Assembly: GCA_015501595.1 (NCBI GenBank)
Contig: JADNRX010000033.1
Location: 124,001 to 188,000 of the forward strand
Direction: 5' to 3'
DNA length: 64,000 nucleotides
From: Hymenopellis radicata
Taxonomy: Eukaryota > Basidiomycota > Agaricomycetes > Agaricales > Physalacriaceae
The notes beneath the pieces are model-generated. The model was not told where the DNA came from. It worked only from the letters and a program-made list of their open reading frames with translations, and ran no database searches. This document shows positions 1-10,383 of this stretch, piece after piece. How positions within the stretch are numbered: the stretch's first letter is position 1; every line of letters starts with the position of its first letter. The position numbers were made by a program, and so were the translations under genes.

Positions 1-190
1 TCTCAAACTTACACGTATCCAGTGTGCCGATCTCACTCTCTCCAACAACTTCACTATCACCGAGACATGCACAAATGCTACCTCTTCCAGTAGTGGCAAC
101 GGCTCGAATGCAGCAGTGTCCCTGCACCTTGCGTCTGCCACGACTGTCGGGCTTCTCTCCGCCGTTATGAGCCTCTTCGTTGGACTTTGA
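1..190 (+). CDS. GPI-anchored cell-wall/secreted protein, C-terminal fragment
   Basis: The reading frame is open from the left edge to TGA at 188-190; the start lies outside the window. The visible part of about 62 residues has a short Cys-containing segment (two Cys about 15 residues apart), then a Ser/Gly/Asn-rich stretch, then a hydrophobic tail (LLSAVMSLFVGL) at the very C-terminus. A Ser/Gly/Asn linker followed by a terminal hydrophobic segment is the usual GPI-attachment signal, with a likely omega site in the GNGSNAA region. The catalytic or structural part is missing, so the family cannot be named. The GPI anchor is inferred from composition only. Confidence 0.6.
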   Translation, partial: LKLTRIQCADLTLSNNFTITETCTNATSSSSGNGSNAAVSLHLASATTVGLLSAVMSLFVGL

Positions 191-747
191 ATCACTCTGC
201 ATCAATTCGTAAATCACCTTTGTTATTATTCGTATTGCTATTCGCAAGCAGCATTTGGAATTTGAATTGTTCGGCAAACGGCAGTCTCAGTGCGAAAGCG
301 TTGAGGGTAATATATCTATATACTCTTCTTCGTAATCGAGTCCGGCTCGGACTTGGGCACAGACTCAGTGAGCGTTGCGTGGCGCGGGGCGCTCCTGCTA
401 CGCGGCGACGGTGCGACTCGGACTCGACGCCTACCTTTCCAGGCCGGAAACAGTCGCGCTGACCGCTTGTCACCGAAGGGCGTAAGCATATGTCAGTAGG
501 CTTGACAAGCACGGCGGCGCCTCGCTAATTAAGTTTTTACCTGTGGTAGTTTGCTTTCCGGTTTGACTCACAATTCAACCGCGTTTAATGTGGGATAATC
601 GGATCCTTACTGATCTTCTTCCATAATGGTGGCGGTGCCCGAACTCGTGTAGCGTATTTAAAAGGGAGTAAGGTGTTAAAGGGGCCGTGACATGTCGCCC
701 TGCTGTATTCTGTCAATATAGGTCACTTTCTTCCACTCATTATCAAC
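191..747. other. intergenic region
   Basis: This stretch lies between the GPI-protein stop and the next ATG. The open frames in it are short, overlap on both strands and show no protein-like composition. The last 100 bp hold a TATA-like element and a pyrimidine-rich stretch, so its right end is the promoter of the gene at 748. Confidence 0.6.
655..664 (+). promoter_or_regulatory. TATA-like element
   Basis: The sequence TATTTAAAAG lies about 85 bp upstream of the ATG at 748 and is followed by CT-rich sequence (CTTTCTTCCACTC) near the probable transcription start. Position and composition fit a fungal core promoter. This is pattern recognition only. Confidence 0.3.
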
Positions 748-1297
748 ATGCTGTTCAAGTTTCGACGGCAATGGGAGGCGCCTTGGGAGGTGGTCGATAG
801 CAAGACCGTCAGTCCCGTGTGCATGTACTACGATGACGAAGGTACGTGTCGCGCGTTCCCTCTATACTTGGACTAACCACCCGTAACAGATACCCTCGAC
901 ATCGTCGCCGTGAGCGACACGGACACTCGCGGGACCTATGTTTTCGACGTGAAGAACCTGAATCGAACCGCATTGCGGAATGCTGTCGTGTTTTCGCGAC
1001 AGCAACTCATCCAAGAGATTGAAAAGAAGGATTTCAACATTCTTATGCTTGAGAGGTGTGTAAACTTCGTCAATGTCAATTTTCCGTGCACTTATCACGC
1101 TCTTCAGTTGGCGATTAACCATATTCCGGCGAGGGAAAAGTCATCGCGTCGAAGTTCAATATGCAGGCAAAGGTGCGTTTCATGGATGTATCATGACCGG
1201 CCGCAGTCTGATAGTCTGCACAGGCGCACAAGCATTGGGGAAGCTACCGCATCTACCGCCGCCGCCGTTCATGGATGTGCTCCAGGAAGTGCTATAG
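748..1297 (+). CDS. small conserved-looking protein of unknown function
   Basis: Three exons (748-841, 890-1055, 1108-1297) join across two GT-AG introns of 48 and 52 nt into a 149-residue frame ending TAG at 1295-1297. The frame stays open across both junctions only with these splices, which supports a real gene. The N-terminus is MLFKFRRQWEAPWEVVDSKT. The middle is acidic and polar, and the C-terminal part is more basic and ends in a proline run (PHLPPPPF). There is no signal peptide, membrane segment or recognised motif. It converges on TUM1. The function is unknown. Confidence 0.6.
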
Positions 1298-1554
1298 TTA
1301 GTTTCTGGATTCCCTTGCTGTCATTTGTTGTTGCGTCCCGGTTTATGATGATCATGATCTGTGTATCTTCGAAATTGTACAATAGTGCTGTCGTTATTGT
1401 TATTATACACCTAATTGTTATACTTTGATACCACTCACAGGCTGCAGGGTCAAAAACGAGCGTGTAAGTAGCGTGTATCTGCTTTTCTTCCAGGTCGCCG
1501 CATTCCCATTTATGAAACAACCCACGTATACATTGTCGGGATAGAGAGGACACG

Positions 1555-2804
1555 TTATACTGATTTTTCAATCTTACTGGTAGATCGCATCGCGTACCCG
1601 GTCCATGACTAGGGAAAGAGTCAGAATCATTGATACACGTAGTCATCGGATGACCGACCTCGTCGTACAGAGCAACCTTTTCAGCATTCAAAAGTGTTAA
1701 GCCTAACCAGAGTACCGCCGCTGTCATCCCACTTCCACAAGTAGTTGTGACTGAGGCTTCTCCCTTAATAATAGCTTCGACCGCCTGTTCTCCAACAGCG
1801 TCAATCAAAGCTTGGCGAATTTCCAGAGCCGGACGCATCACAGTGAACGAAGCACCACCCGAAGTGGTTTGAGTGGCCAGGAATACGTTAAACGGCAACG
1901 AGTACGAGTTGGGCATATGTCCTGACGAAAGTCCAGGTCGCGGCTCAGGATCCGTCCCTAAAAATCTACACGAAATGAGACGGCGGACTCGTGTAGGCGA
2001 TTATATACAAACCTGCCGCGCGAACGTGCATCCAAGACAATTTCGGCACCATCTTGAAGTGCAGAGTTCGTAACCATTTGGTTATAATCTGGCACGCGAA
2101 TGAATGCATTCAGTGCGGAGTTATAGAGGCGTGAGAATGGATCTAACCTCGAATTGCTGCAGTATTGAGTTGGGGCGGGGGGTAGACGGCGCGCTCTCGT
2201 TCAACGGGCTTGTTACTTTCAATGGCAAGCCCTGAATTCTCCCACGAAGGCAAACCTCCGTTCAAGATACTCGAATTGGTATGGCCAAATGACCTGAACA
2301 TGAAGAGAGCACGGGGAGACGAAAATACACCGTGGGTGTCGTATCTGAGGAAGTAACGTCAGAGACGGAGACTACGAACATGCAGATAACGACTTGCAAT
2401 ACAACGGAGGAGTTTTGTGAGATGCCAAATTTTTCTAGTCACATAGCTTTGAATTCGATCGCTGGTTTAGAATGAACGAGCATCATACCACACGCCTCGG
2501 CGAATACAGATCCAGAAGGCATCATATGCTTCAAGCCAAGTTCGTGAGCGCTAGCGACGCCATCGAGGTCAAGAAATTGGGCGCCGGGAATCCTCTTGGA
2601 CAGGAACTCAGTCTTGCCATTGCGGGGTGAATTTGGCATGAACCAAGATGCGTCGAGGATCCTGACTGAAGGGTCAGATTTGGCCATTTCGCTCAGCTGC
2701 TGAGGCGACACAATGAGGGGCACGGGCGCTGCAGAGGTGGCCATTGTCCTGCGCAGAAAGGCCTGTTTTGTGGAAGAGAATAATCGCGAAGTTGAACGAA
2801 GCAT
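1555..2804 (-). CDS. TUM1: 3-mercaptopyruvate/thiosulfate sulfurtransferase (tandem rhodanese), TUM1-like
   Basis: This is a two-domain rhodanese that moves sulfur from mercaptopyruvate or thiosulfate to an acceptor. In fungi Tum1 feeds the Urm1/tRNA thiolation pathway. The first domain shows the VRILDASWFMPN and ILNGGLPSWE motifs, and the second carries the catalytic loop TTCGSGMTAA with the active-site Cys. The N-terminus (MLRSTSRLFSS, then a Met at residue 21) looks like a mitochondrial presequence with a possible internal cytosolic start, as known for this family. The last exon follows a GT-AG intron and gives the usual tail YDESWTGYAMRSTSKIEKSV before TAA at 1555-1557. It is divergent from VMA5 with 117 bp between the ATGs. 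Confidence 0.9.
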
Positions 2805-2921
2805 AACAAGATGTCAATGGGGTCGGAATGCCGGTGCGCAATGACGGAGCCAAACAAGGTGTGCCAAAGCGGTGAAGTGTCGATCTGCTACTTGCCCTTC
2901 CGACGACGAGGACGACCTGTC

Positions 2922-4496
2922 ATGCCTTCAGACCAAAGCACCTGGCTGATTTCGGCACCGCTCAATGGCGACTCCGAAGGCCTCCACCACGAATTCTCTG
3001 CAAAGGTCGCCCAACAACTCAAATCGTTCCCTCCTAACTCCATTGCTCAATTCAACATACCGTCCTTCAAGGTCTGTTCTCAATCTCGCCTTTTCCCCAT
3101 ATTTCTGACGGCCTTATGGTCAGACCGGCACCCTAGATAACCTCATCTCGCTGTCCGAGGATCTTCCCAAGCAGGAGGCTTACTTTACGACCACTGTAGC
3201 CAAGGTTGTTGATACACTTCGCAATCTTGTCAACAATGACGCCAGCAAACTCAAGCAACACATTCTCGTCAACGAAGAGAGTACAGATGATTACATCCTC
3301 GTCGACTGGAAGTGGAATGAAAGTCGATATGGCATCCAGAAGAGTCTGCGGGACACAGTCGATACATTGAACAAGGTACACTTGATCTACTCTATTTACC
3401 CGTTCTTCTCAATCCGCCTCAAGGAAATGGCCTCCATCGATAACTCTATGCGCACAAAGTTGACTAACTACAATCTCGTGAAAGGATCGTTGGTACAAAT
3501 GCAAAGGAAGAAGACGTCAGTACCCTTCTGTCCTCCCCTCTTCGGCAAATGACATCCCTCTCTAGTGGAAATCTCTCCGTCAAATCCCTTGCAGACATTG
3601 TTCACAAAGAGGACTTTGTAGAGGACTCGGAGTATCTTGAAACGCTTGTCGTTGCCATCCCAAAGTACAATCTCCCATTGATCCATCACAATTTGCGCTT
3701 AGTAAATGTACAGAAACCTAGTAAAGGAATGGACTACCAAGTATGAGAGACTCACAGCAATGGTTGTACCGCGCTCCGCCAAGTACGTGCATTTTATTCG
3801 CCTCGGTAATATACGCGCTTTAATGACTGCAGAACCATTGCGTCCGACGACGAATATACCCTCTACACCGTCGTCATTTTCAGGCGCGTGCATGATGATT
3901 TCATCCAGAAATGCCGAGAGAGCAAGTACGTTCATCCCTTCCTGGTCCTTTCTCTGTCTGATCTATCTCAGATTCCTCGTTCGTGATTTTGTTTATTCGG
4001 AAGAAGAGATCGAGAAGCAACGCGAAGAATTGGAAACAGCAGATATGACGGAGAAAGAGCTCTGGGTACGTTCCTCGTGTCCAAGATTCGCGTCCTAGCT
4101 CATCCAAGCTTACAGGCCGAACTGTTACATCTATCGAGAACCAACTTTTCGGAATCGTTCCAGCTTCTTGTCCACCTCAAAGTAGTGAGACTCTTCGTCG
4201 AGAGCGTATTACGATACGGTTTGCCTGCAAACTACATTGGTCTCGCCATCAAGGTACGACGATTAAACCTCTGTAAAGCAATCTCCGAGATTGACGACCC
4301 ATAGCCGGAGGATTCCAAGTCTGCGAAGAAGATATTTGGACTCCTTCAAGAGCAGTTTGCTTATCTGGGTTCCCGCTCGAAGGGCGGCAAATCCAAGTCA
4401 AAAGAGAACGAAGACTTTATAGGGGAATATCAAGCACTAATGGAACAGGACTTTTTCGACTTTGTTATGTACGAAGTACCTTGGATCGTAAACTAA
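2922..4496 (+). CDS. VMA5: V-type proton ATPase subunit C
   Basis: Subunit C of the peripheral V1 stalk, which links V1 to Vo and controls their reversible assembly at the vacuolar membrane. The ATG at 2922 opens MPSDQSTWLISAPL, typical of the family start. Exons joined across about eight short introns read through the family landmarks: a TLDNLISLSEDLPKQEAYF segment, DYILVDWKWNESRYG, VVPRSA..DDEYTLYTVVIFRR, the DFVYSEEEIEKQREEL helix, LHLKVVRLFVESVLRYGLP and a C-terminal DFFDFVMYEVPWIVN, ending TAA at 4494-4496. About 390 residues, the normal length. All exons are collinear with no frame damage. Confidence 0.95.
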
Positions 4497-4752
4497 TTCA
4501 TTATAACTCTTACATCAATGGATACCATTTAATTCTATTAGTGAAATATAACGATACGACCAGCCCACTATTGTAGGAAACAGATGTACAACTGGATATG
4601 GAATAGCGAAATAAGATGCGTGATTGTTTACAGATACAAAACCGTGTTCCGGCTGGAAAGAGGGATGAATGGGCTGTATGGGCAGAATGGACGAATAGTC
4701 GAATATACTTCTGTTTTTGTATGGACAGCCAGAGAAAGTTCACGGAACTTGT

Positions 4753-7700
4753 TCAAAGACCCAGATTCGAAATCATACGCGACGCCTCAACATCAACTTC
4801 GTCGTCGTACGCGCGACCACTACCGATTACGGCCGACCGCGACGACATGGGCGGGCCATATACACTGGGGAACGAAGGAGCCGTCGCCGAAGTCGGGCTG
4901 GAGTTTCCGCCTGTCGAATTGGTGGGAGAGCCAGGAGGGGGTAAACCCGACGATTCAGTGATGCGAGACAACGACATCGACAGATCGAGACTTTGTGCCC
5001 GGTTGCTCAACGAACGAGGCTTGGAGCTGGAGATCTGCTCCTTCAATTTAGCCTCCAGCAGCGAATCCGAACCTCGTTTCAAGGCATCCTCAGTCGTGCG
5101 CGCCCGAGAGGGCATACCAGATCCCTACAAGACTATCAGATCACCGTAGAAACAAAGAAGACAGAAAACCCACAATTGGCGGCAAGGGAGGCCAATAGTC
5201 CAGGTTAGGGTTGGGCAAATACGCTCCTTGGTTATCGTCGTCCTCCAAGTTATAGATGTATGCCGGAGAGTTGAATAAGGCTTTCACGTCGGGAGATGAG
5301 TTCGCGAGACGAAGTCTCCGCTCTCCGAGGCCGAGGACGGGCTCCGTACGACTCATATCTGCGGACTCTGTCTGTCGATGAGCTCCATAAACACCGAGAT
5401 GACCCGAAGAAGGCCATTCGCTCCGAGCTTTGGTAGCTGACAAGACTTTGCTGTCAAAGTGAGGGAACGCTTCGGCGAAAGAGTCACCACGCTTATGAGT
5501 ATGTACTGTCGGAGACGGGTAGACGTGAACGTTGTGGTTCAGCAGCCACTGTTCGAGAAGCTCGCGGGCGGTGATGAGGAAATCGCTATTACTCCTCTGG
5601 CAGCGGAACTTGAACGAGTACTCCGGAGACACGTCAGAGACACCATTCCCATTCGACGAGATAGACTTGATGTTGGGGACGATCGAAACCTGCAAGTCTC
5701 GCTTGACGCCTTCCGTAAAGGTAAGGAATTCCGGAGAATTGCAGAGACGAGGGATTTCAGAGCTCGGCGGGACAGCCATATCCGCCTCGAAGGGCACATG
5801 TTCCTAAGTCGACATGAGATTGGTGACGGAAGGTGCATCGAGCCACTTACCAAAAGCATTGCCGCCGCAATCTGCACCTGACTCTCTGGTCCGTATATCG
5901 AGACAACGTCGGAGGCCATTTCCTTGTCCGGGAAGCGGACGTGAGAGTTGGTCTTTGTTTCAATGTCGTGGATGAAGATGGCTTTGTCGCCCAAAAGGGT
6001 ACGATGATACCGCCTTGGAATGGAAACCGTCTCGATAACAAAGTCCTTGTCCTTCATATTTATTGAGCGATGAAGCGAATGACAGAAATAAGAGGACGTA
6101 CCTTGGGACTGACTAATTCCATCACCGACTGCTTGAGATTGTCCAAATTGATAGCGTTTTTGGCTGGCGTTCGCGCAATTACATTGTCGTCATTATCATT
6201 GTACCCACCCAGGGCAGCGAACTCTTCGGCGTTCGAAAACTTGACGTACACACCATACTTCTTCATGATGCGCTGAATGCTTCGTCCACCGACACCGATG
6301 ATGCGCTTGTGGTATGCCTCCGGCACATGGAAAGAGATCTCTGCCGGCAGCTCTTCCTGTAAGAGCGAAAGACCAGAGAGAACAGAACCATCCGGGCCAG
6401 AGATGTCGATCAAAAAGTTGTGGTCGTTGAACGTCTCGAACTTAATCTTGACGTTAGTAGTCTGCATGATCTTGTTGATTTTGCCGTTCTTCTTGCCACT
6501 GATGAATTCGCGGTGTTCGTTGGAGAGTTCAATCTGGAACCGAATCTCGTGCTGAAACGCCTGAGAAGCCGGATCAGTCTGCAGTGACACTCTCGCAGAC
6601 GAAGTACAGACCTTTATGATGTCTAGATCCATGACCATGTTGACTGCAGCCCTTACTTCATGTTCAAGGCCGTGCATTTCAAAGCACATGCTTTTGAAAA
6701 CGACTTCGGCGCCGGTAGTCAAAGAGATTTGTTTCAAGAGCGTAGAAACCTGAGAAGCGGCGAGCGTTGCAGGCGGGAGTAGTGCGTTGAATTGTATGGG
6801 AAGAAGCCAGAACGATCCGACGTAGTATGTACAAGCCTGAAACATGGTAAGTACGGAACGTGCGTGACATTGGTGGAGCGAAGGCGTACAAGTTGCATGA
6901 TGGAACGAATAGTTCTCTGTATGTTGACGCGGTTATCGCCGAAGACTGTGATGAGACTGGTAGAACTGCCGAGGGGAGGGAATTGAATGTATGTGGCGTT
7001 ATCACTCATAATGGACCTGAGATCATCCGGACGGTCTGTCACCATCCAATCCAATTTGCGTGGTAAGATGGCGGTATCCCTGGAGATGACGGATTTACTC
7101 TGGGCTTACGTCAATAGAGAAATTTTGAAGGAGAGATGAGACGAACCTTGTTGGTCGACACTTGGTAGAGCATGTCGCGTGCGCGCTGGACACCAAAAAA
7201 TTCTCCGGTAATCCAGATAGAACTGCTGGAGCGGGAAGCGCCCGAAGTTCCCGGCGACAAAGACAAGTCGGGACCCACCAAGCCCTGCAACGGGGAAGGC
7301 AGATAGATATTGGTCCCCGTCTCCTCTTGAATGGACTGGAGCATGTGGCGCTTTTTTCCAGCAAGAATAGGAATGATTTTGTGATCCAGTTCGCACATTT
7401 CAGATTTTAGACCACTCTATTGGAACATTGAGAGACGACAAGTGAGACGACATAGACGCGTACCAATTCATCGAGCATGACCAGCAAACGAACTCTGGCA
7501 AGGTCGACCGAGTCGCCTGGGCCTGTGACTACGAGTTCGCATATGCGCTCGGTATCGAGGCCTGACCAGCCCGCGCTACTACTGATACCGTCTGGTGGAG
7601 TACGGTTAGAAAGCGACAAGGGGCTGTTGACAACGGCGATATGTGCTAGTGTTTGAGATGCAATGTCGTCGAGGCGGCGCCTGACTTCTGGCTTAAGAGC

Positions 7701-8471
7701 GGGCTTCGAAGAAGGCGAATCGAGGATCTCTGAGCGTGTAACCTTGATTGCAGCCCGGTGCTAGAACGAACACAAAGGTCAATGATTGGTGTGGATAGCG
7801 CAAAGCGATAGAGACACACCTGGACTGGGCACTCTTTTAGAATCATGCCACGGGTGATCATGACTTGCTGGTAAGGACCGGTGATGTGAAAGTTCCAGCC
7901 ACGGCCTTGGTCGGTCGGGAAAAACGAGACATGGCAGCCGTGAAGGGTGCCGGCGAGCATGGCAAGCTTTGCCACTGCGTCTGCATCGGCCTCTGAGGGC
8001 AAATTGGTAGGTGCATGCTGCTGAAACTGGTGGGAGGTCGGAAACGGCTCGGCACCAGGCGCGAAATCGAGAGAGTTTGTGGGTGAATGAGTGTGTCGGG
8101 CTCTCGGGTAGCTGAAGGCTACCGTGTAAACTTCCATGGTGGGCTCGTAGGGGCAAGTCGTGAGATCGGGGATGGCGTAAAAACGAGTGGTGGAGGGAGG
8201 TGTGAGGGGTAGCAAACTGAAGCCGGCGGGTATGGATTCAAAATAAAGTGGAGGGTATGTTCAAAAATGGTATCTCCCGTACGCTAAGGATTCCAATCAA
8301 TGAAGACGATGAAACCCACAGACTGGGCGGAGGAGTAGGCGAGGCGTCGTTCCTGCGCCAGTCCTGTTTATAAACAAAATTGCAAGTCACAACCGTCTGT
8401 CTCAGACTGAACAGAGAGTGATGCTGACAAAGCTTTCTGTCCGCCTCACCACCAATCACAACACCTTCCAT
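4753..8471 (-). CDS. multi-KH-domain RNA-binding protein (Khd4/vigilin-like)
   Basis: A long protein from about ten exons with several KH modules. Clear GxxG loops are seen in LAGKKRHMLQSIQEETGTNI, in ISGKKNGKINKIMQTTNVKI, in GVGGRSIQRIMKKYGVYVKF and, weaker, in LLGDKAIFIHDIETKTNSH. KH domains bind single-stranded RNA, so a cytoplasmic role in mRNA binding, transport or stability is likely. The C-terminus after the last KH is Ser/Pro-rich and disordered, ending TGA at 4753. The order of degenerate and canonical KH units resembles Khd4-type fungal proteins, which is inference. The start is uncertain: the ATG at 8471 fits a spliced frame (donor CT/GTGGGT, acceptor CTTCAG), but an internal Met (MEVYTVAF, near 8140) is an alternative. 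Confidence 0.83.
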
Positions 8472-8657
8472 TCTCTATTCCATCCATTCTGTCTCATTCC
8501 TGTCCAATGCTACCGTATCATGTCTACCTCTACGCGCTATTCTCTCTATCCAACCTTTCTTCGTTCGTCTTCACGCCGCCCATCCATCCTTTCCCAATGG
8601 AGCTCCCGAGACTTTGTCCCAGACATCGACTCAACAGATCCATCCGCTTCAATTGAC

Positions 8658-10245
8658 TCACCCATAATCATAAGTCGTCCAATGCGTGAATCCATCATCG
8701 TCATCCATGCTGTTAAAGTCAAACAGCTTGTTGTAACACGGTAGATTTCGCGTCGAAAAGTGTTCATACGGATTCCCGTAGAGCTTTTCCCCGCACCTGT
8801 AGCAAAAGTGCTGCTTGCATTTCGAACACGTCATATGGTTGCAACCCATCGACTTTTCGACGTAGACTACGCGCAAAAATAAGTTATTAGGAAACCTTCC
8901 CAAACAATCTGACGTACCCTGACAGCCTGGACAAGGCGTTGTGCTGCTCTCGAGGAATTTTCGGTTCAATTGTTCGTCCTCGTATGCAGCAACCAGTTTC
9001 AGAACAGTTTTGCGGCCAAATCTTCGGTACATATTCTCGCGTTCAGGCGAATCTTTTGGAAGAGCGAGGTATTCCTTGACAATTTCATCCGTCGCAGCAA
9101 GACACGGCGAGATGGGACCGTGCCTAACGCAGAGTCAGCATGCGTCAAGCGAAAGAGATGAAATCGATTGCCTGACCACGTATGTTTACAGAAAGAACAG
9201 AAAGAAAACGAACATGACGGGCACGTCCGGAGTCGCTCCCAGCCAGACTCCGCGTCACTTGGGCTGTAAATTGCTTCGGCACAGGCTTTTGACAGAACTT
9301 CATGGGACAATGCATAATAGAAGGATCTAGGTTTGACTGTCAGTACGTCTCACAAGATCTGTAGCATCCAGGAACCTTTTTCGAGAGTGTACTTGTCTTT
9401 CAGCCATCGCCATCGGTCAACCTCTTCTGTTGAAAGGACGCGAGCTACTTCGTCCTCAGAAGCCGGACGCGCTTCTTTCACGCAGGCTGGGTCTGGGCAC
9501 ACGACTCGGACGATTGCACCCTCAGTAACACACATTTGCCAAAAGTCCTGCAAACAGGACCGGCAAAAGATATGCTGACATGTGAGTTGTATACATTTAG
9601 ATCCTTTGTGATGTGCAAGGCAGATCGCGCAACTATACGAATTTTGAGCAAAACGCGTGTTGGCGTAATCGGAATCATAAGTCATCAACTGTGGCGAAAG
9701 AATATGCGGCGCTGGATGTGAGATGCTAAATCATGCTGAGAGGGTATATACACAGAGTTACATTGAACTCACGATATAGTGGTAGAGTCTATTATCATGC
9801 CCAAAGATTCCAAGAACTGGCCGGTACGGATAAAGTCTACCCAGGTGTATAGAACACCTTCGCCAGCTTGAAACATGTTCAAGAGCTCCTCCTCTAACTT
9901 TATGGTGTAGGGGAGCCAGAAGTGGGTCGCGCGAAGAGAAGCGATACGTGGAGGGTCCCGAGGGTAACTATCGGGTAACACAATGTCCAGAAGCAAAGGA
10001 GGTAGCATCGCCAAAGTAAGAAGTTCCGTGGATCCGTTATGAGATATAGCAACATTGCGAGGTTCTCCGAACTCTACTGGGATCTCAAGTTTGAGCGAAC
10101 CGTTGCATATCTGACTTGATACACAATCGGGATATATCGACTACGAAGCGATGAGATGTGTAGCGGTCTGACAAATACAGCAGAGACTCACCTCTAGAAC
10201 TTCCCATTCCTCCTGCTGAAGCTGCTGACACTCGGAAAGATCCAT
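8658..10245 (-). CDS. RWD-domain RBR-type E3 ubiquitin ligase (RNF14/ITT1-like)
   Basis: Exon 1 (MDLSECQQLQQEEWEVLE) starts an N-terminal RWD domain that continues through LPDSYPRDPPRI. It is followed by RING1 (CAICLAHHKGSKCIQLTCQH...FCRSCLQDFW), an IBR zinc region (HCPMKFCQKPVP, RTCPSCSFSFCSFCKHTW) and RING2 (TPCPGCQVYVEKSMGCNHMT followed by CSKCKQHFCYRCGEKLYG). In RBR ligases the Cys of the GCNHM segment accepts ubiquitin from the E2 as a thioester, and it is present here. Domain order and length match RNF14 and yeast Itt1, which are linked to translation and ribosome quality control. The stop TGA is at 8658-8660. It is divergent from URB2 with 138 bp between the ATGs. Confidence 0.9.
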
Positions 10246-10383
10246 TAGTGAGTTATTCGTACAATATTTATGTCGTCAGAGTCGTAAAAGTGGTGGGTGA
10301 GGTGAGTGAGTCGAAGTGAGTGTTAAACCACCGGTCCGATCCAGCCGATCCGAGAAAAATATCAGGTCCGATCACAGGCCTTC

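Noticed and set aside
8520..8744. Plus-strand ATG frame of about 75 codons, Ser/Arg-rich, between the KH and RBR genes
   Set aside because: It overlaps the conserved 3' end of the RBR ligase on the other strand and has no family resemblance; its composition is what the antisense of the RBR gene would give.
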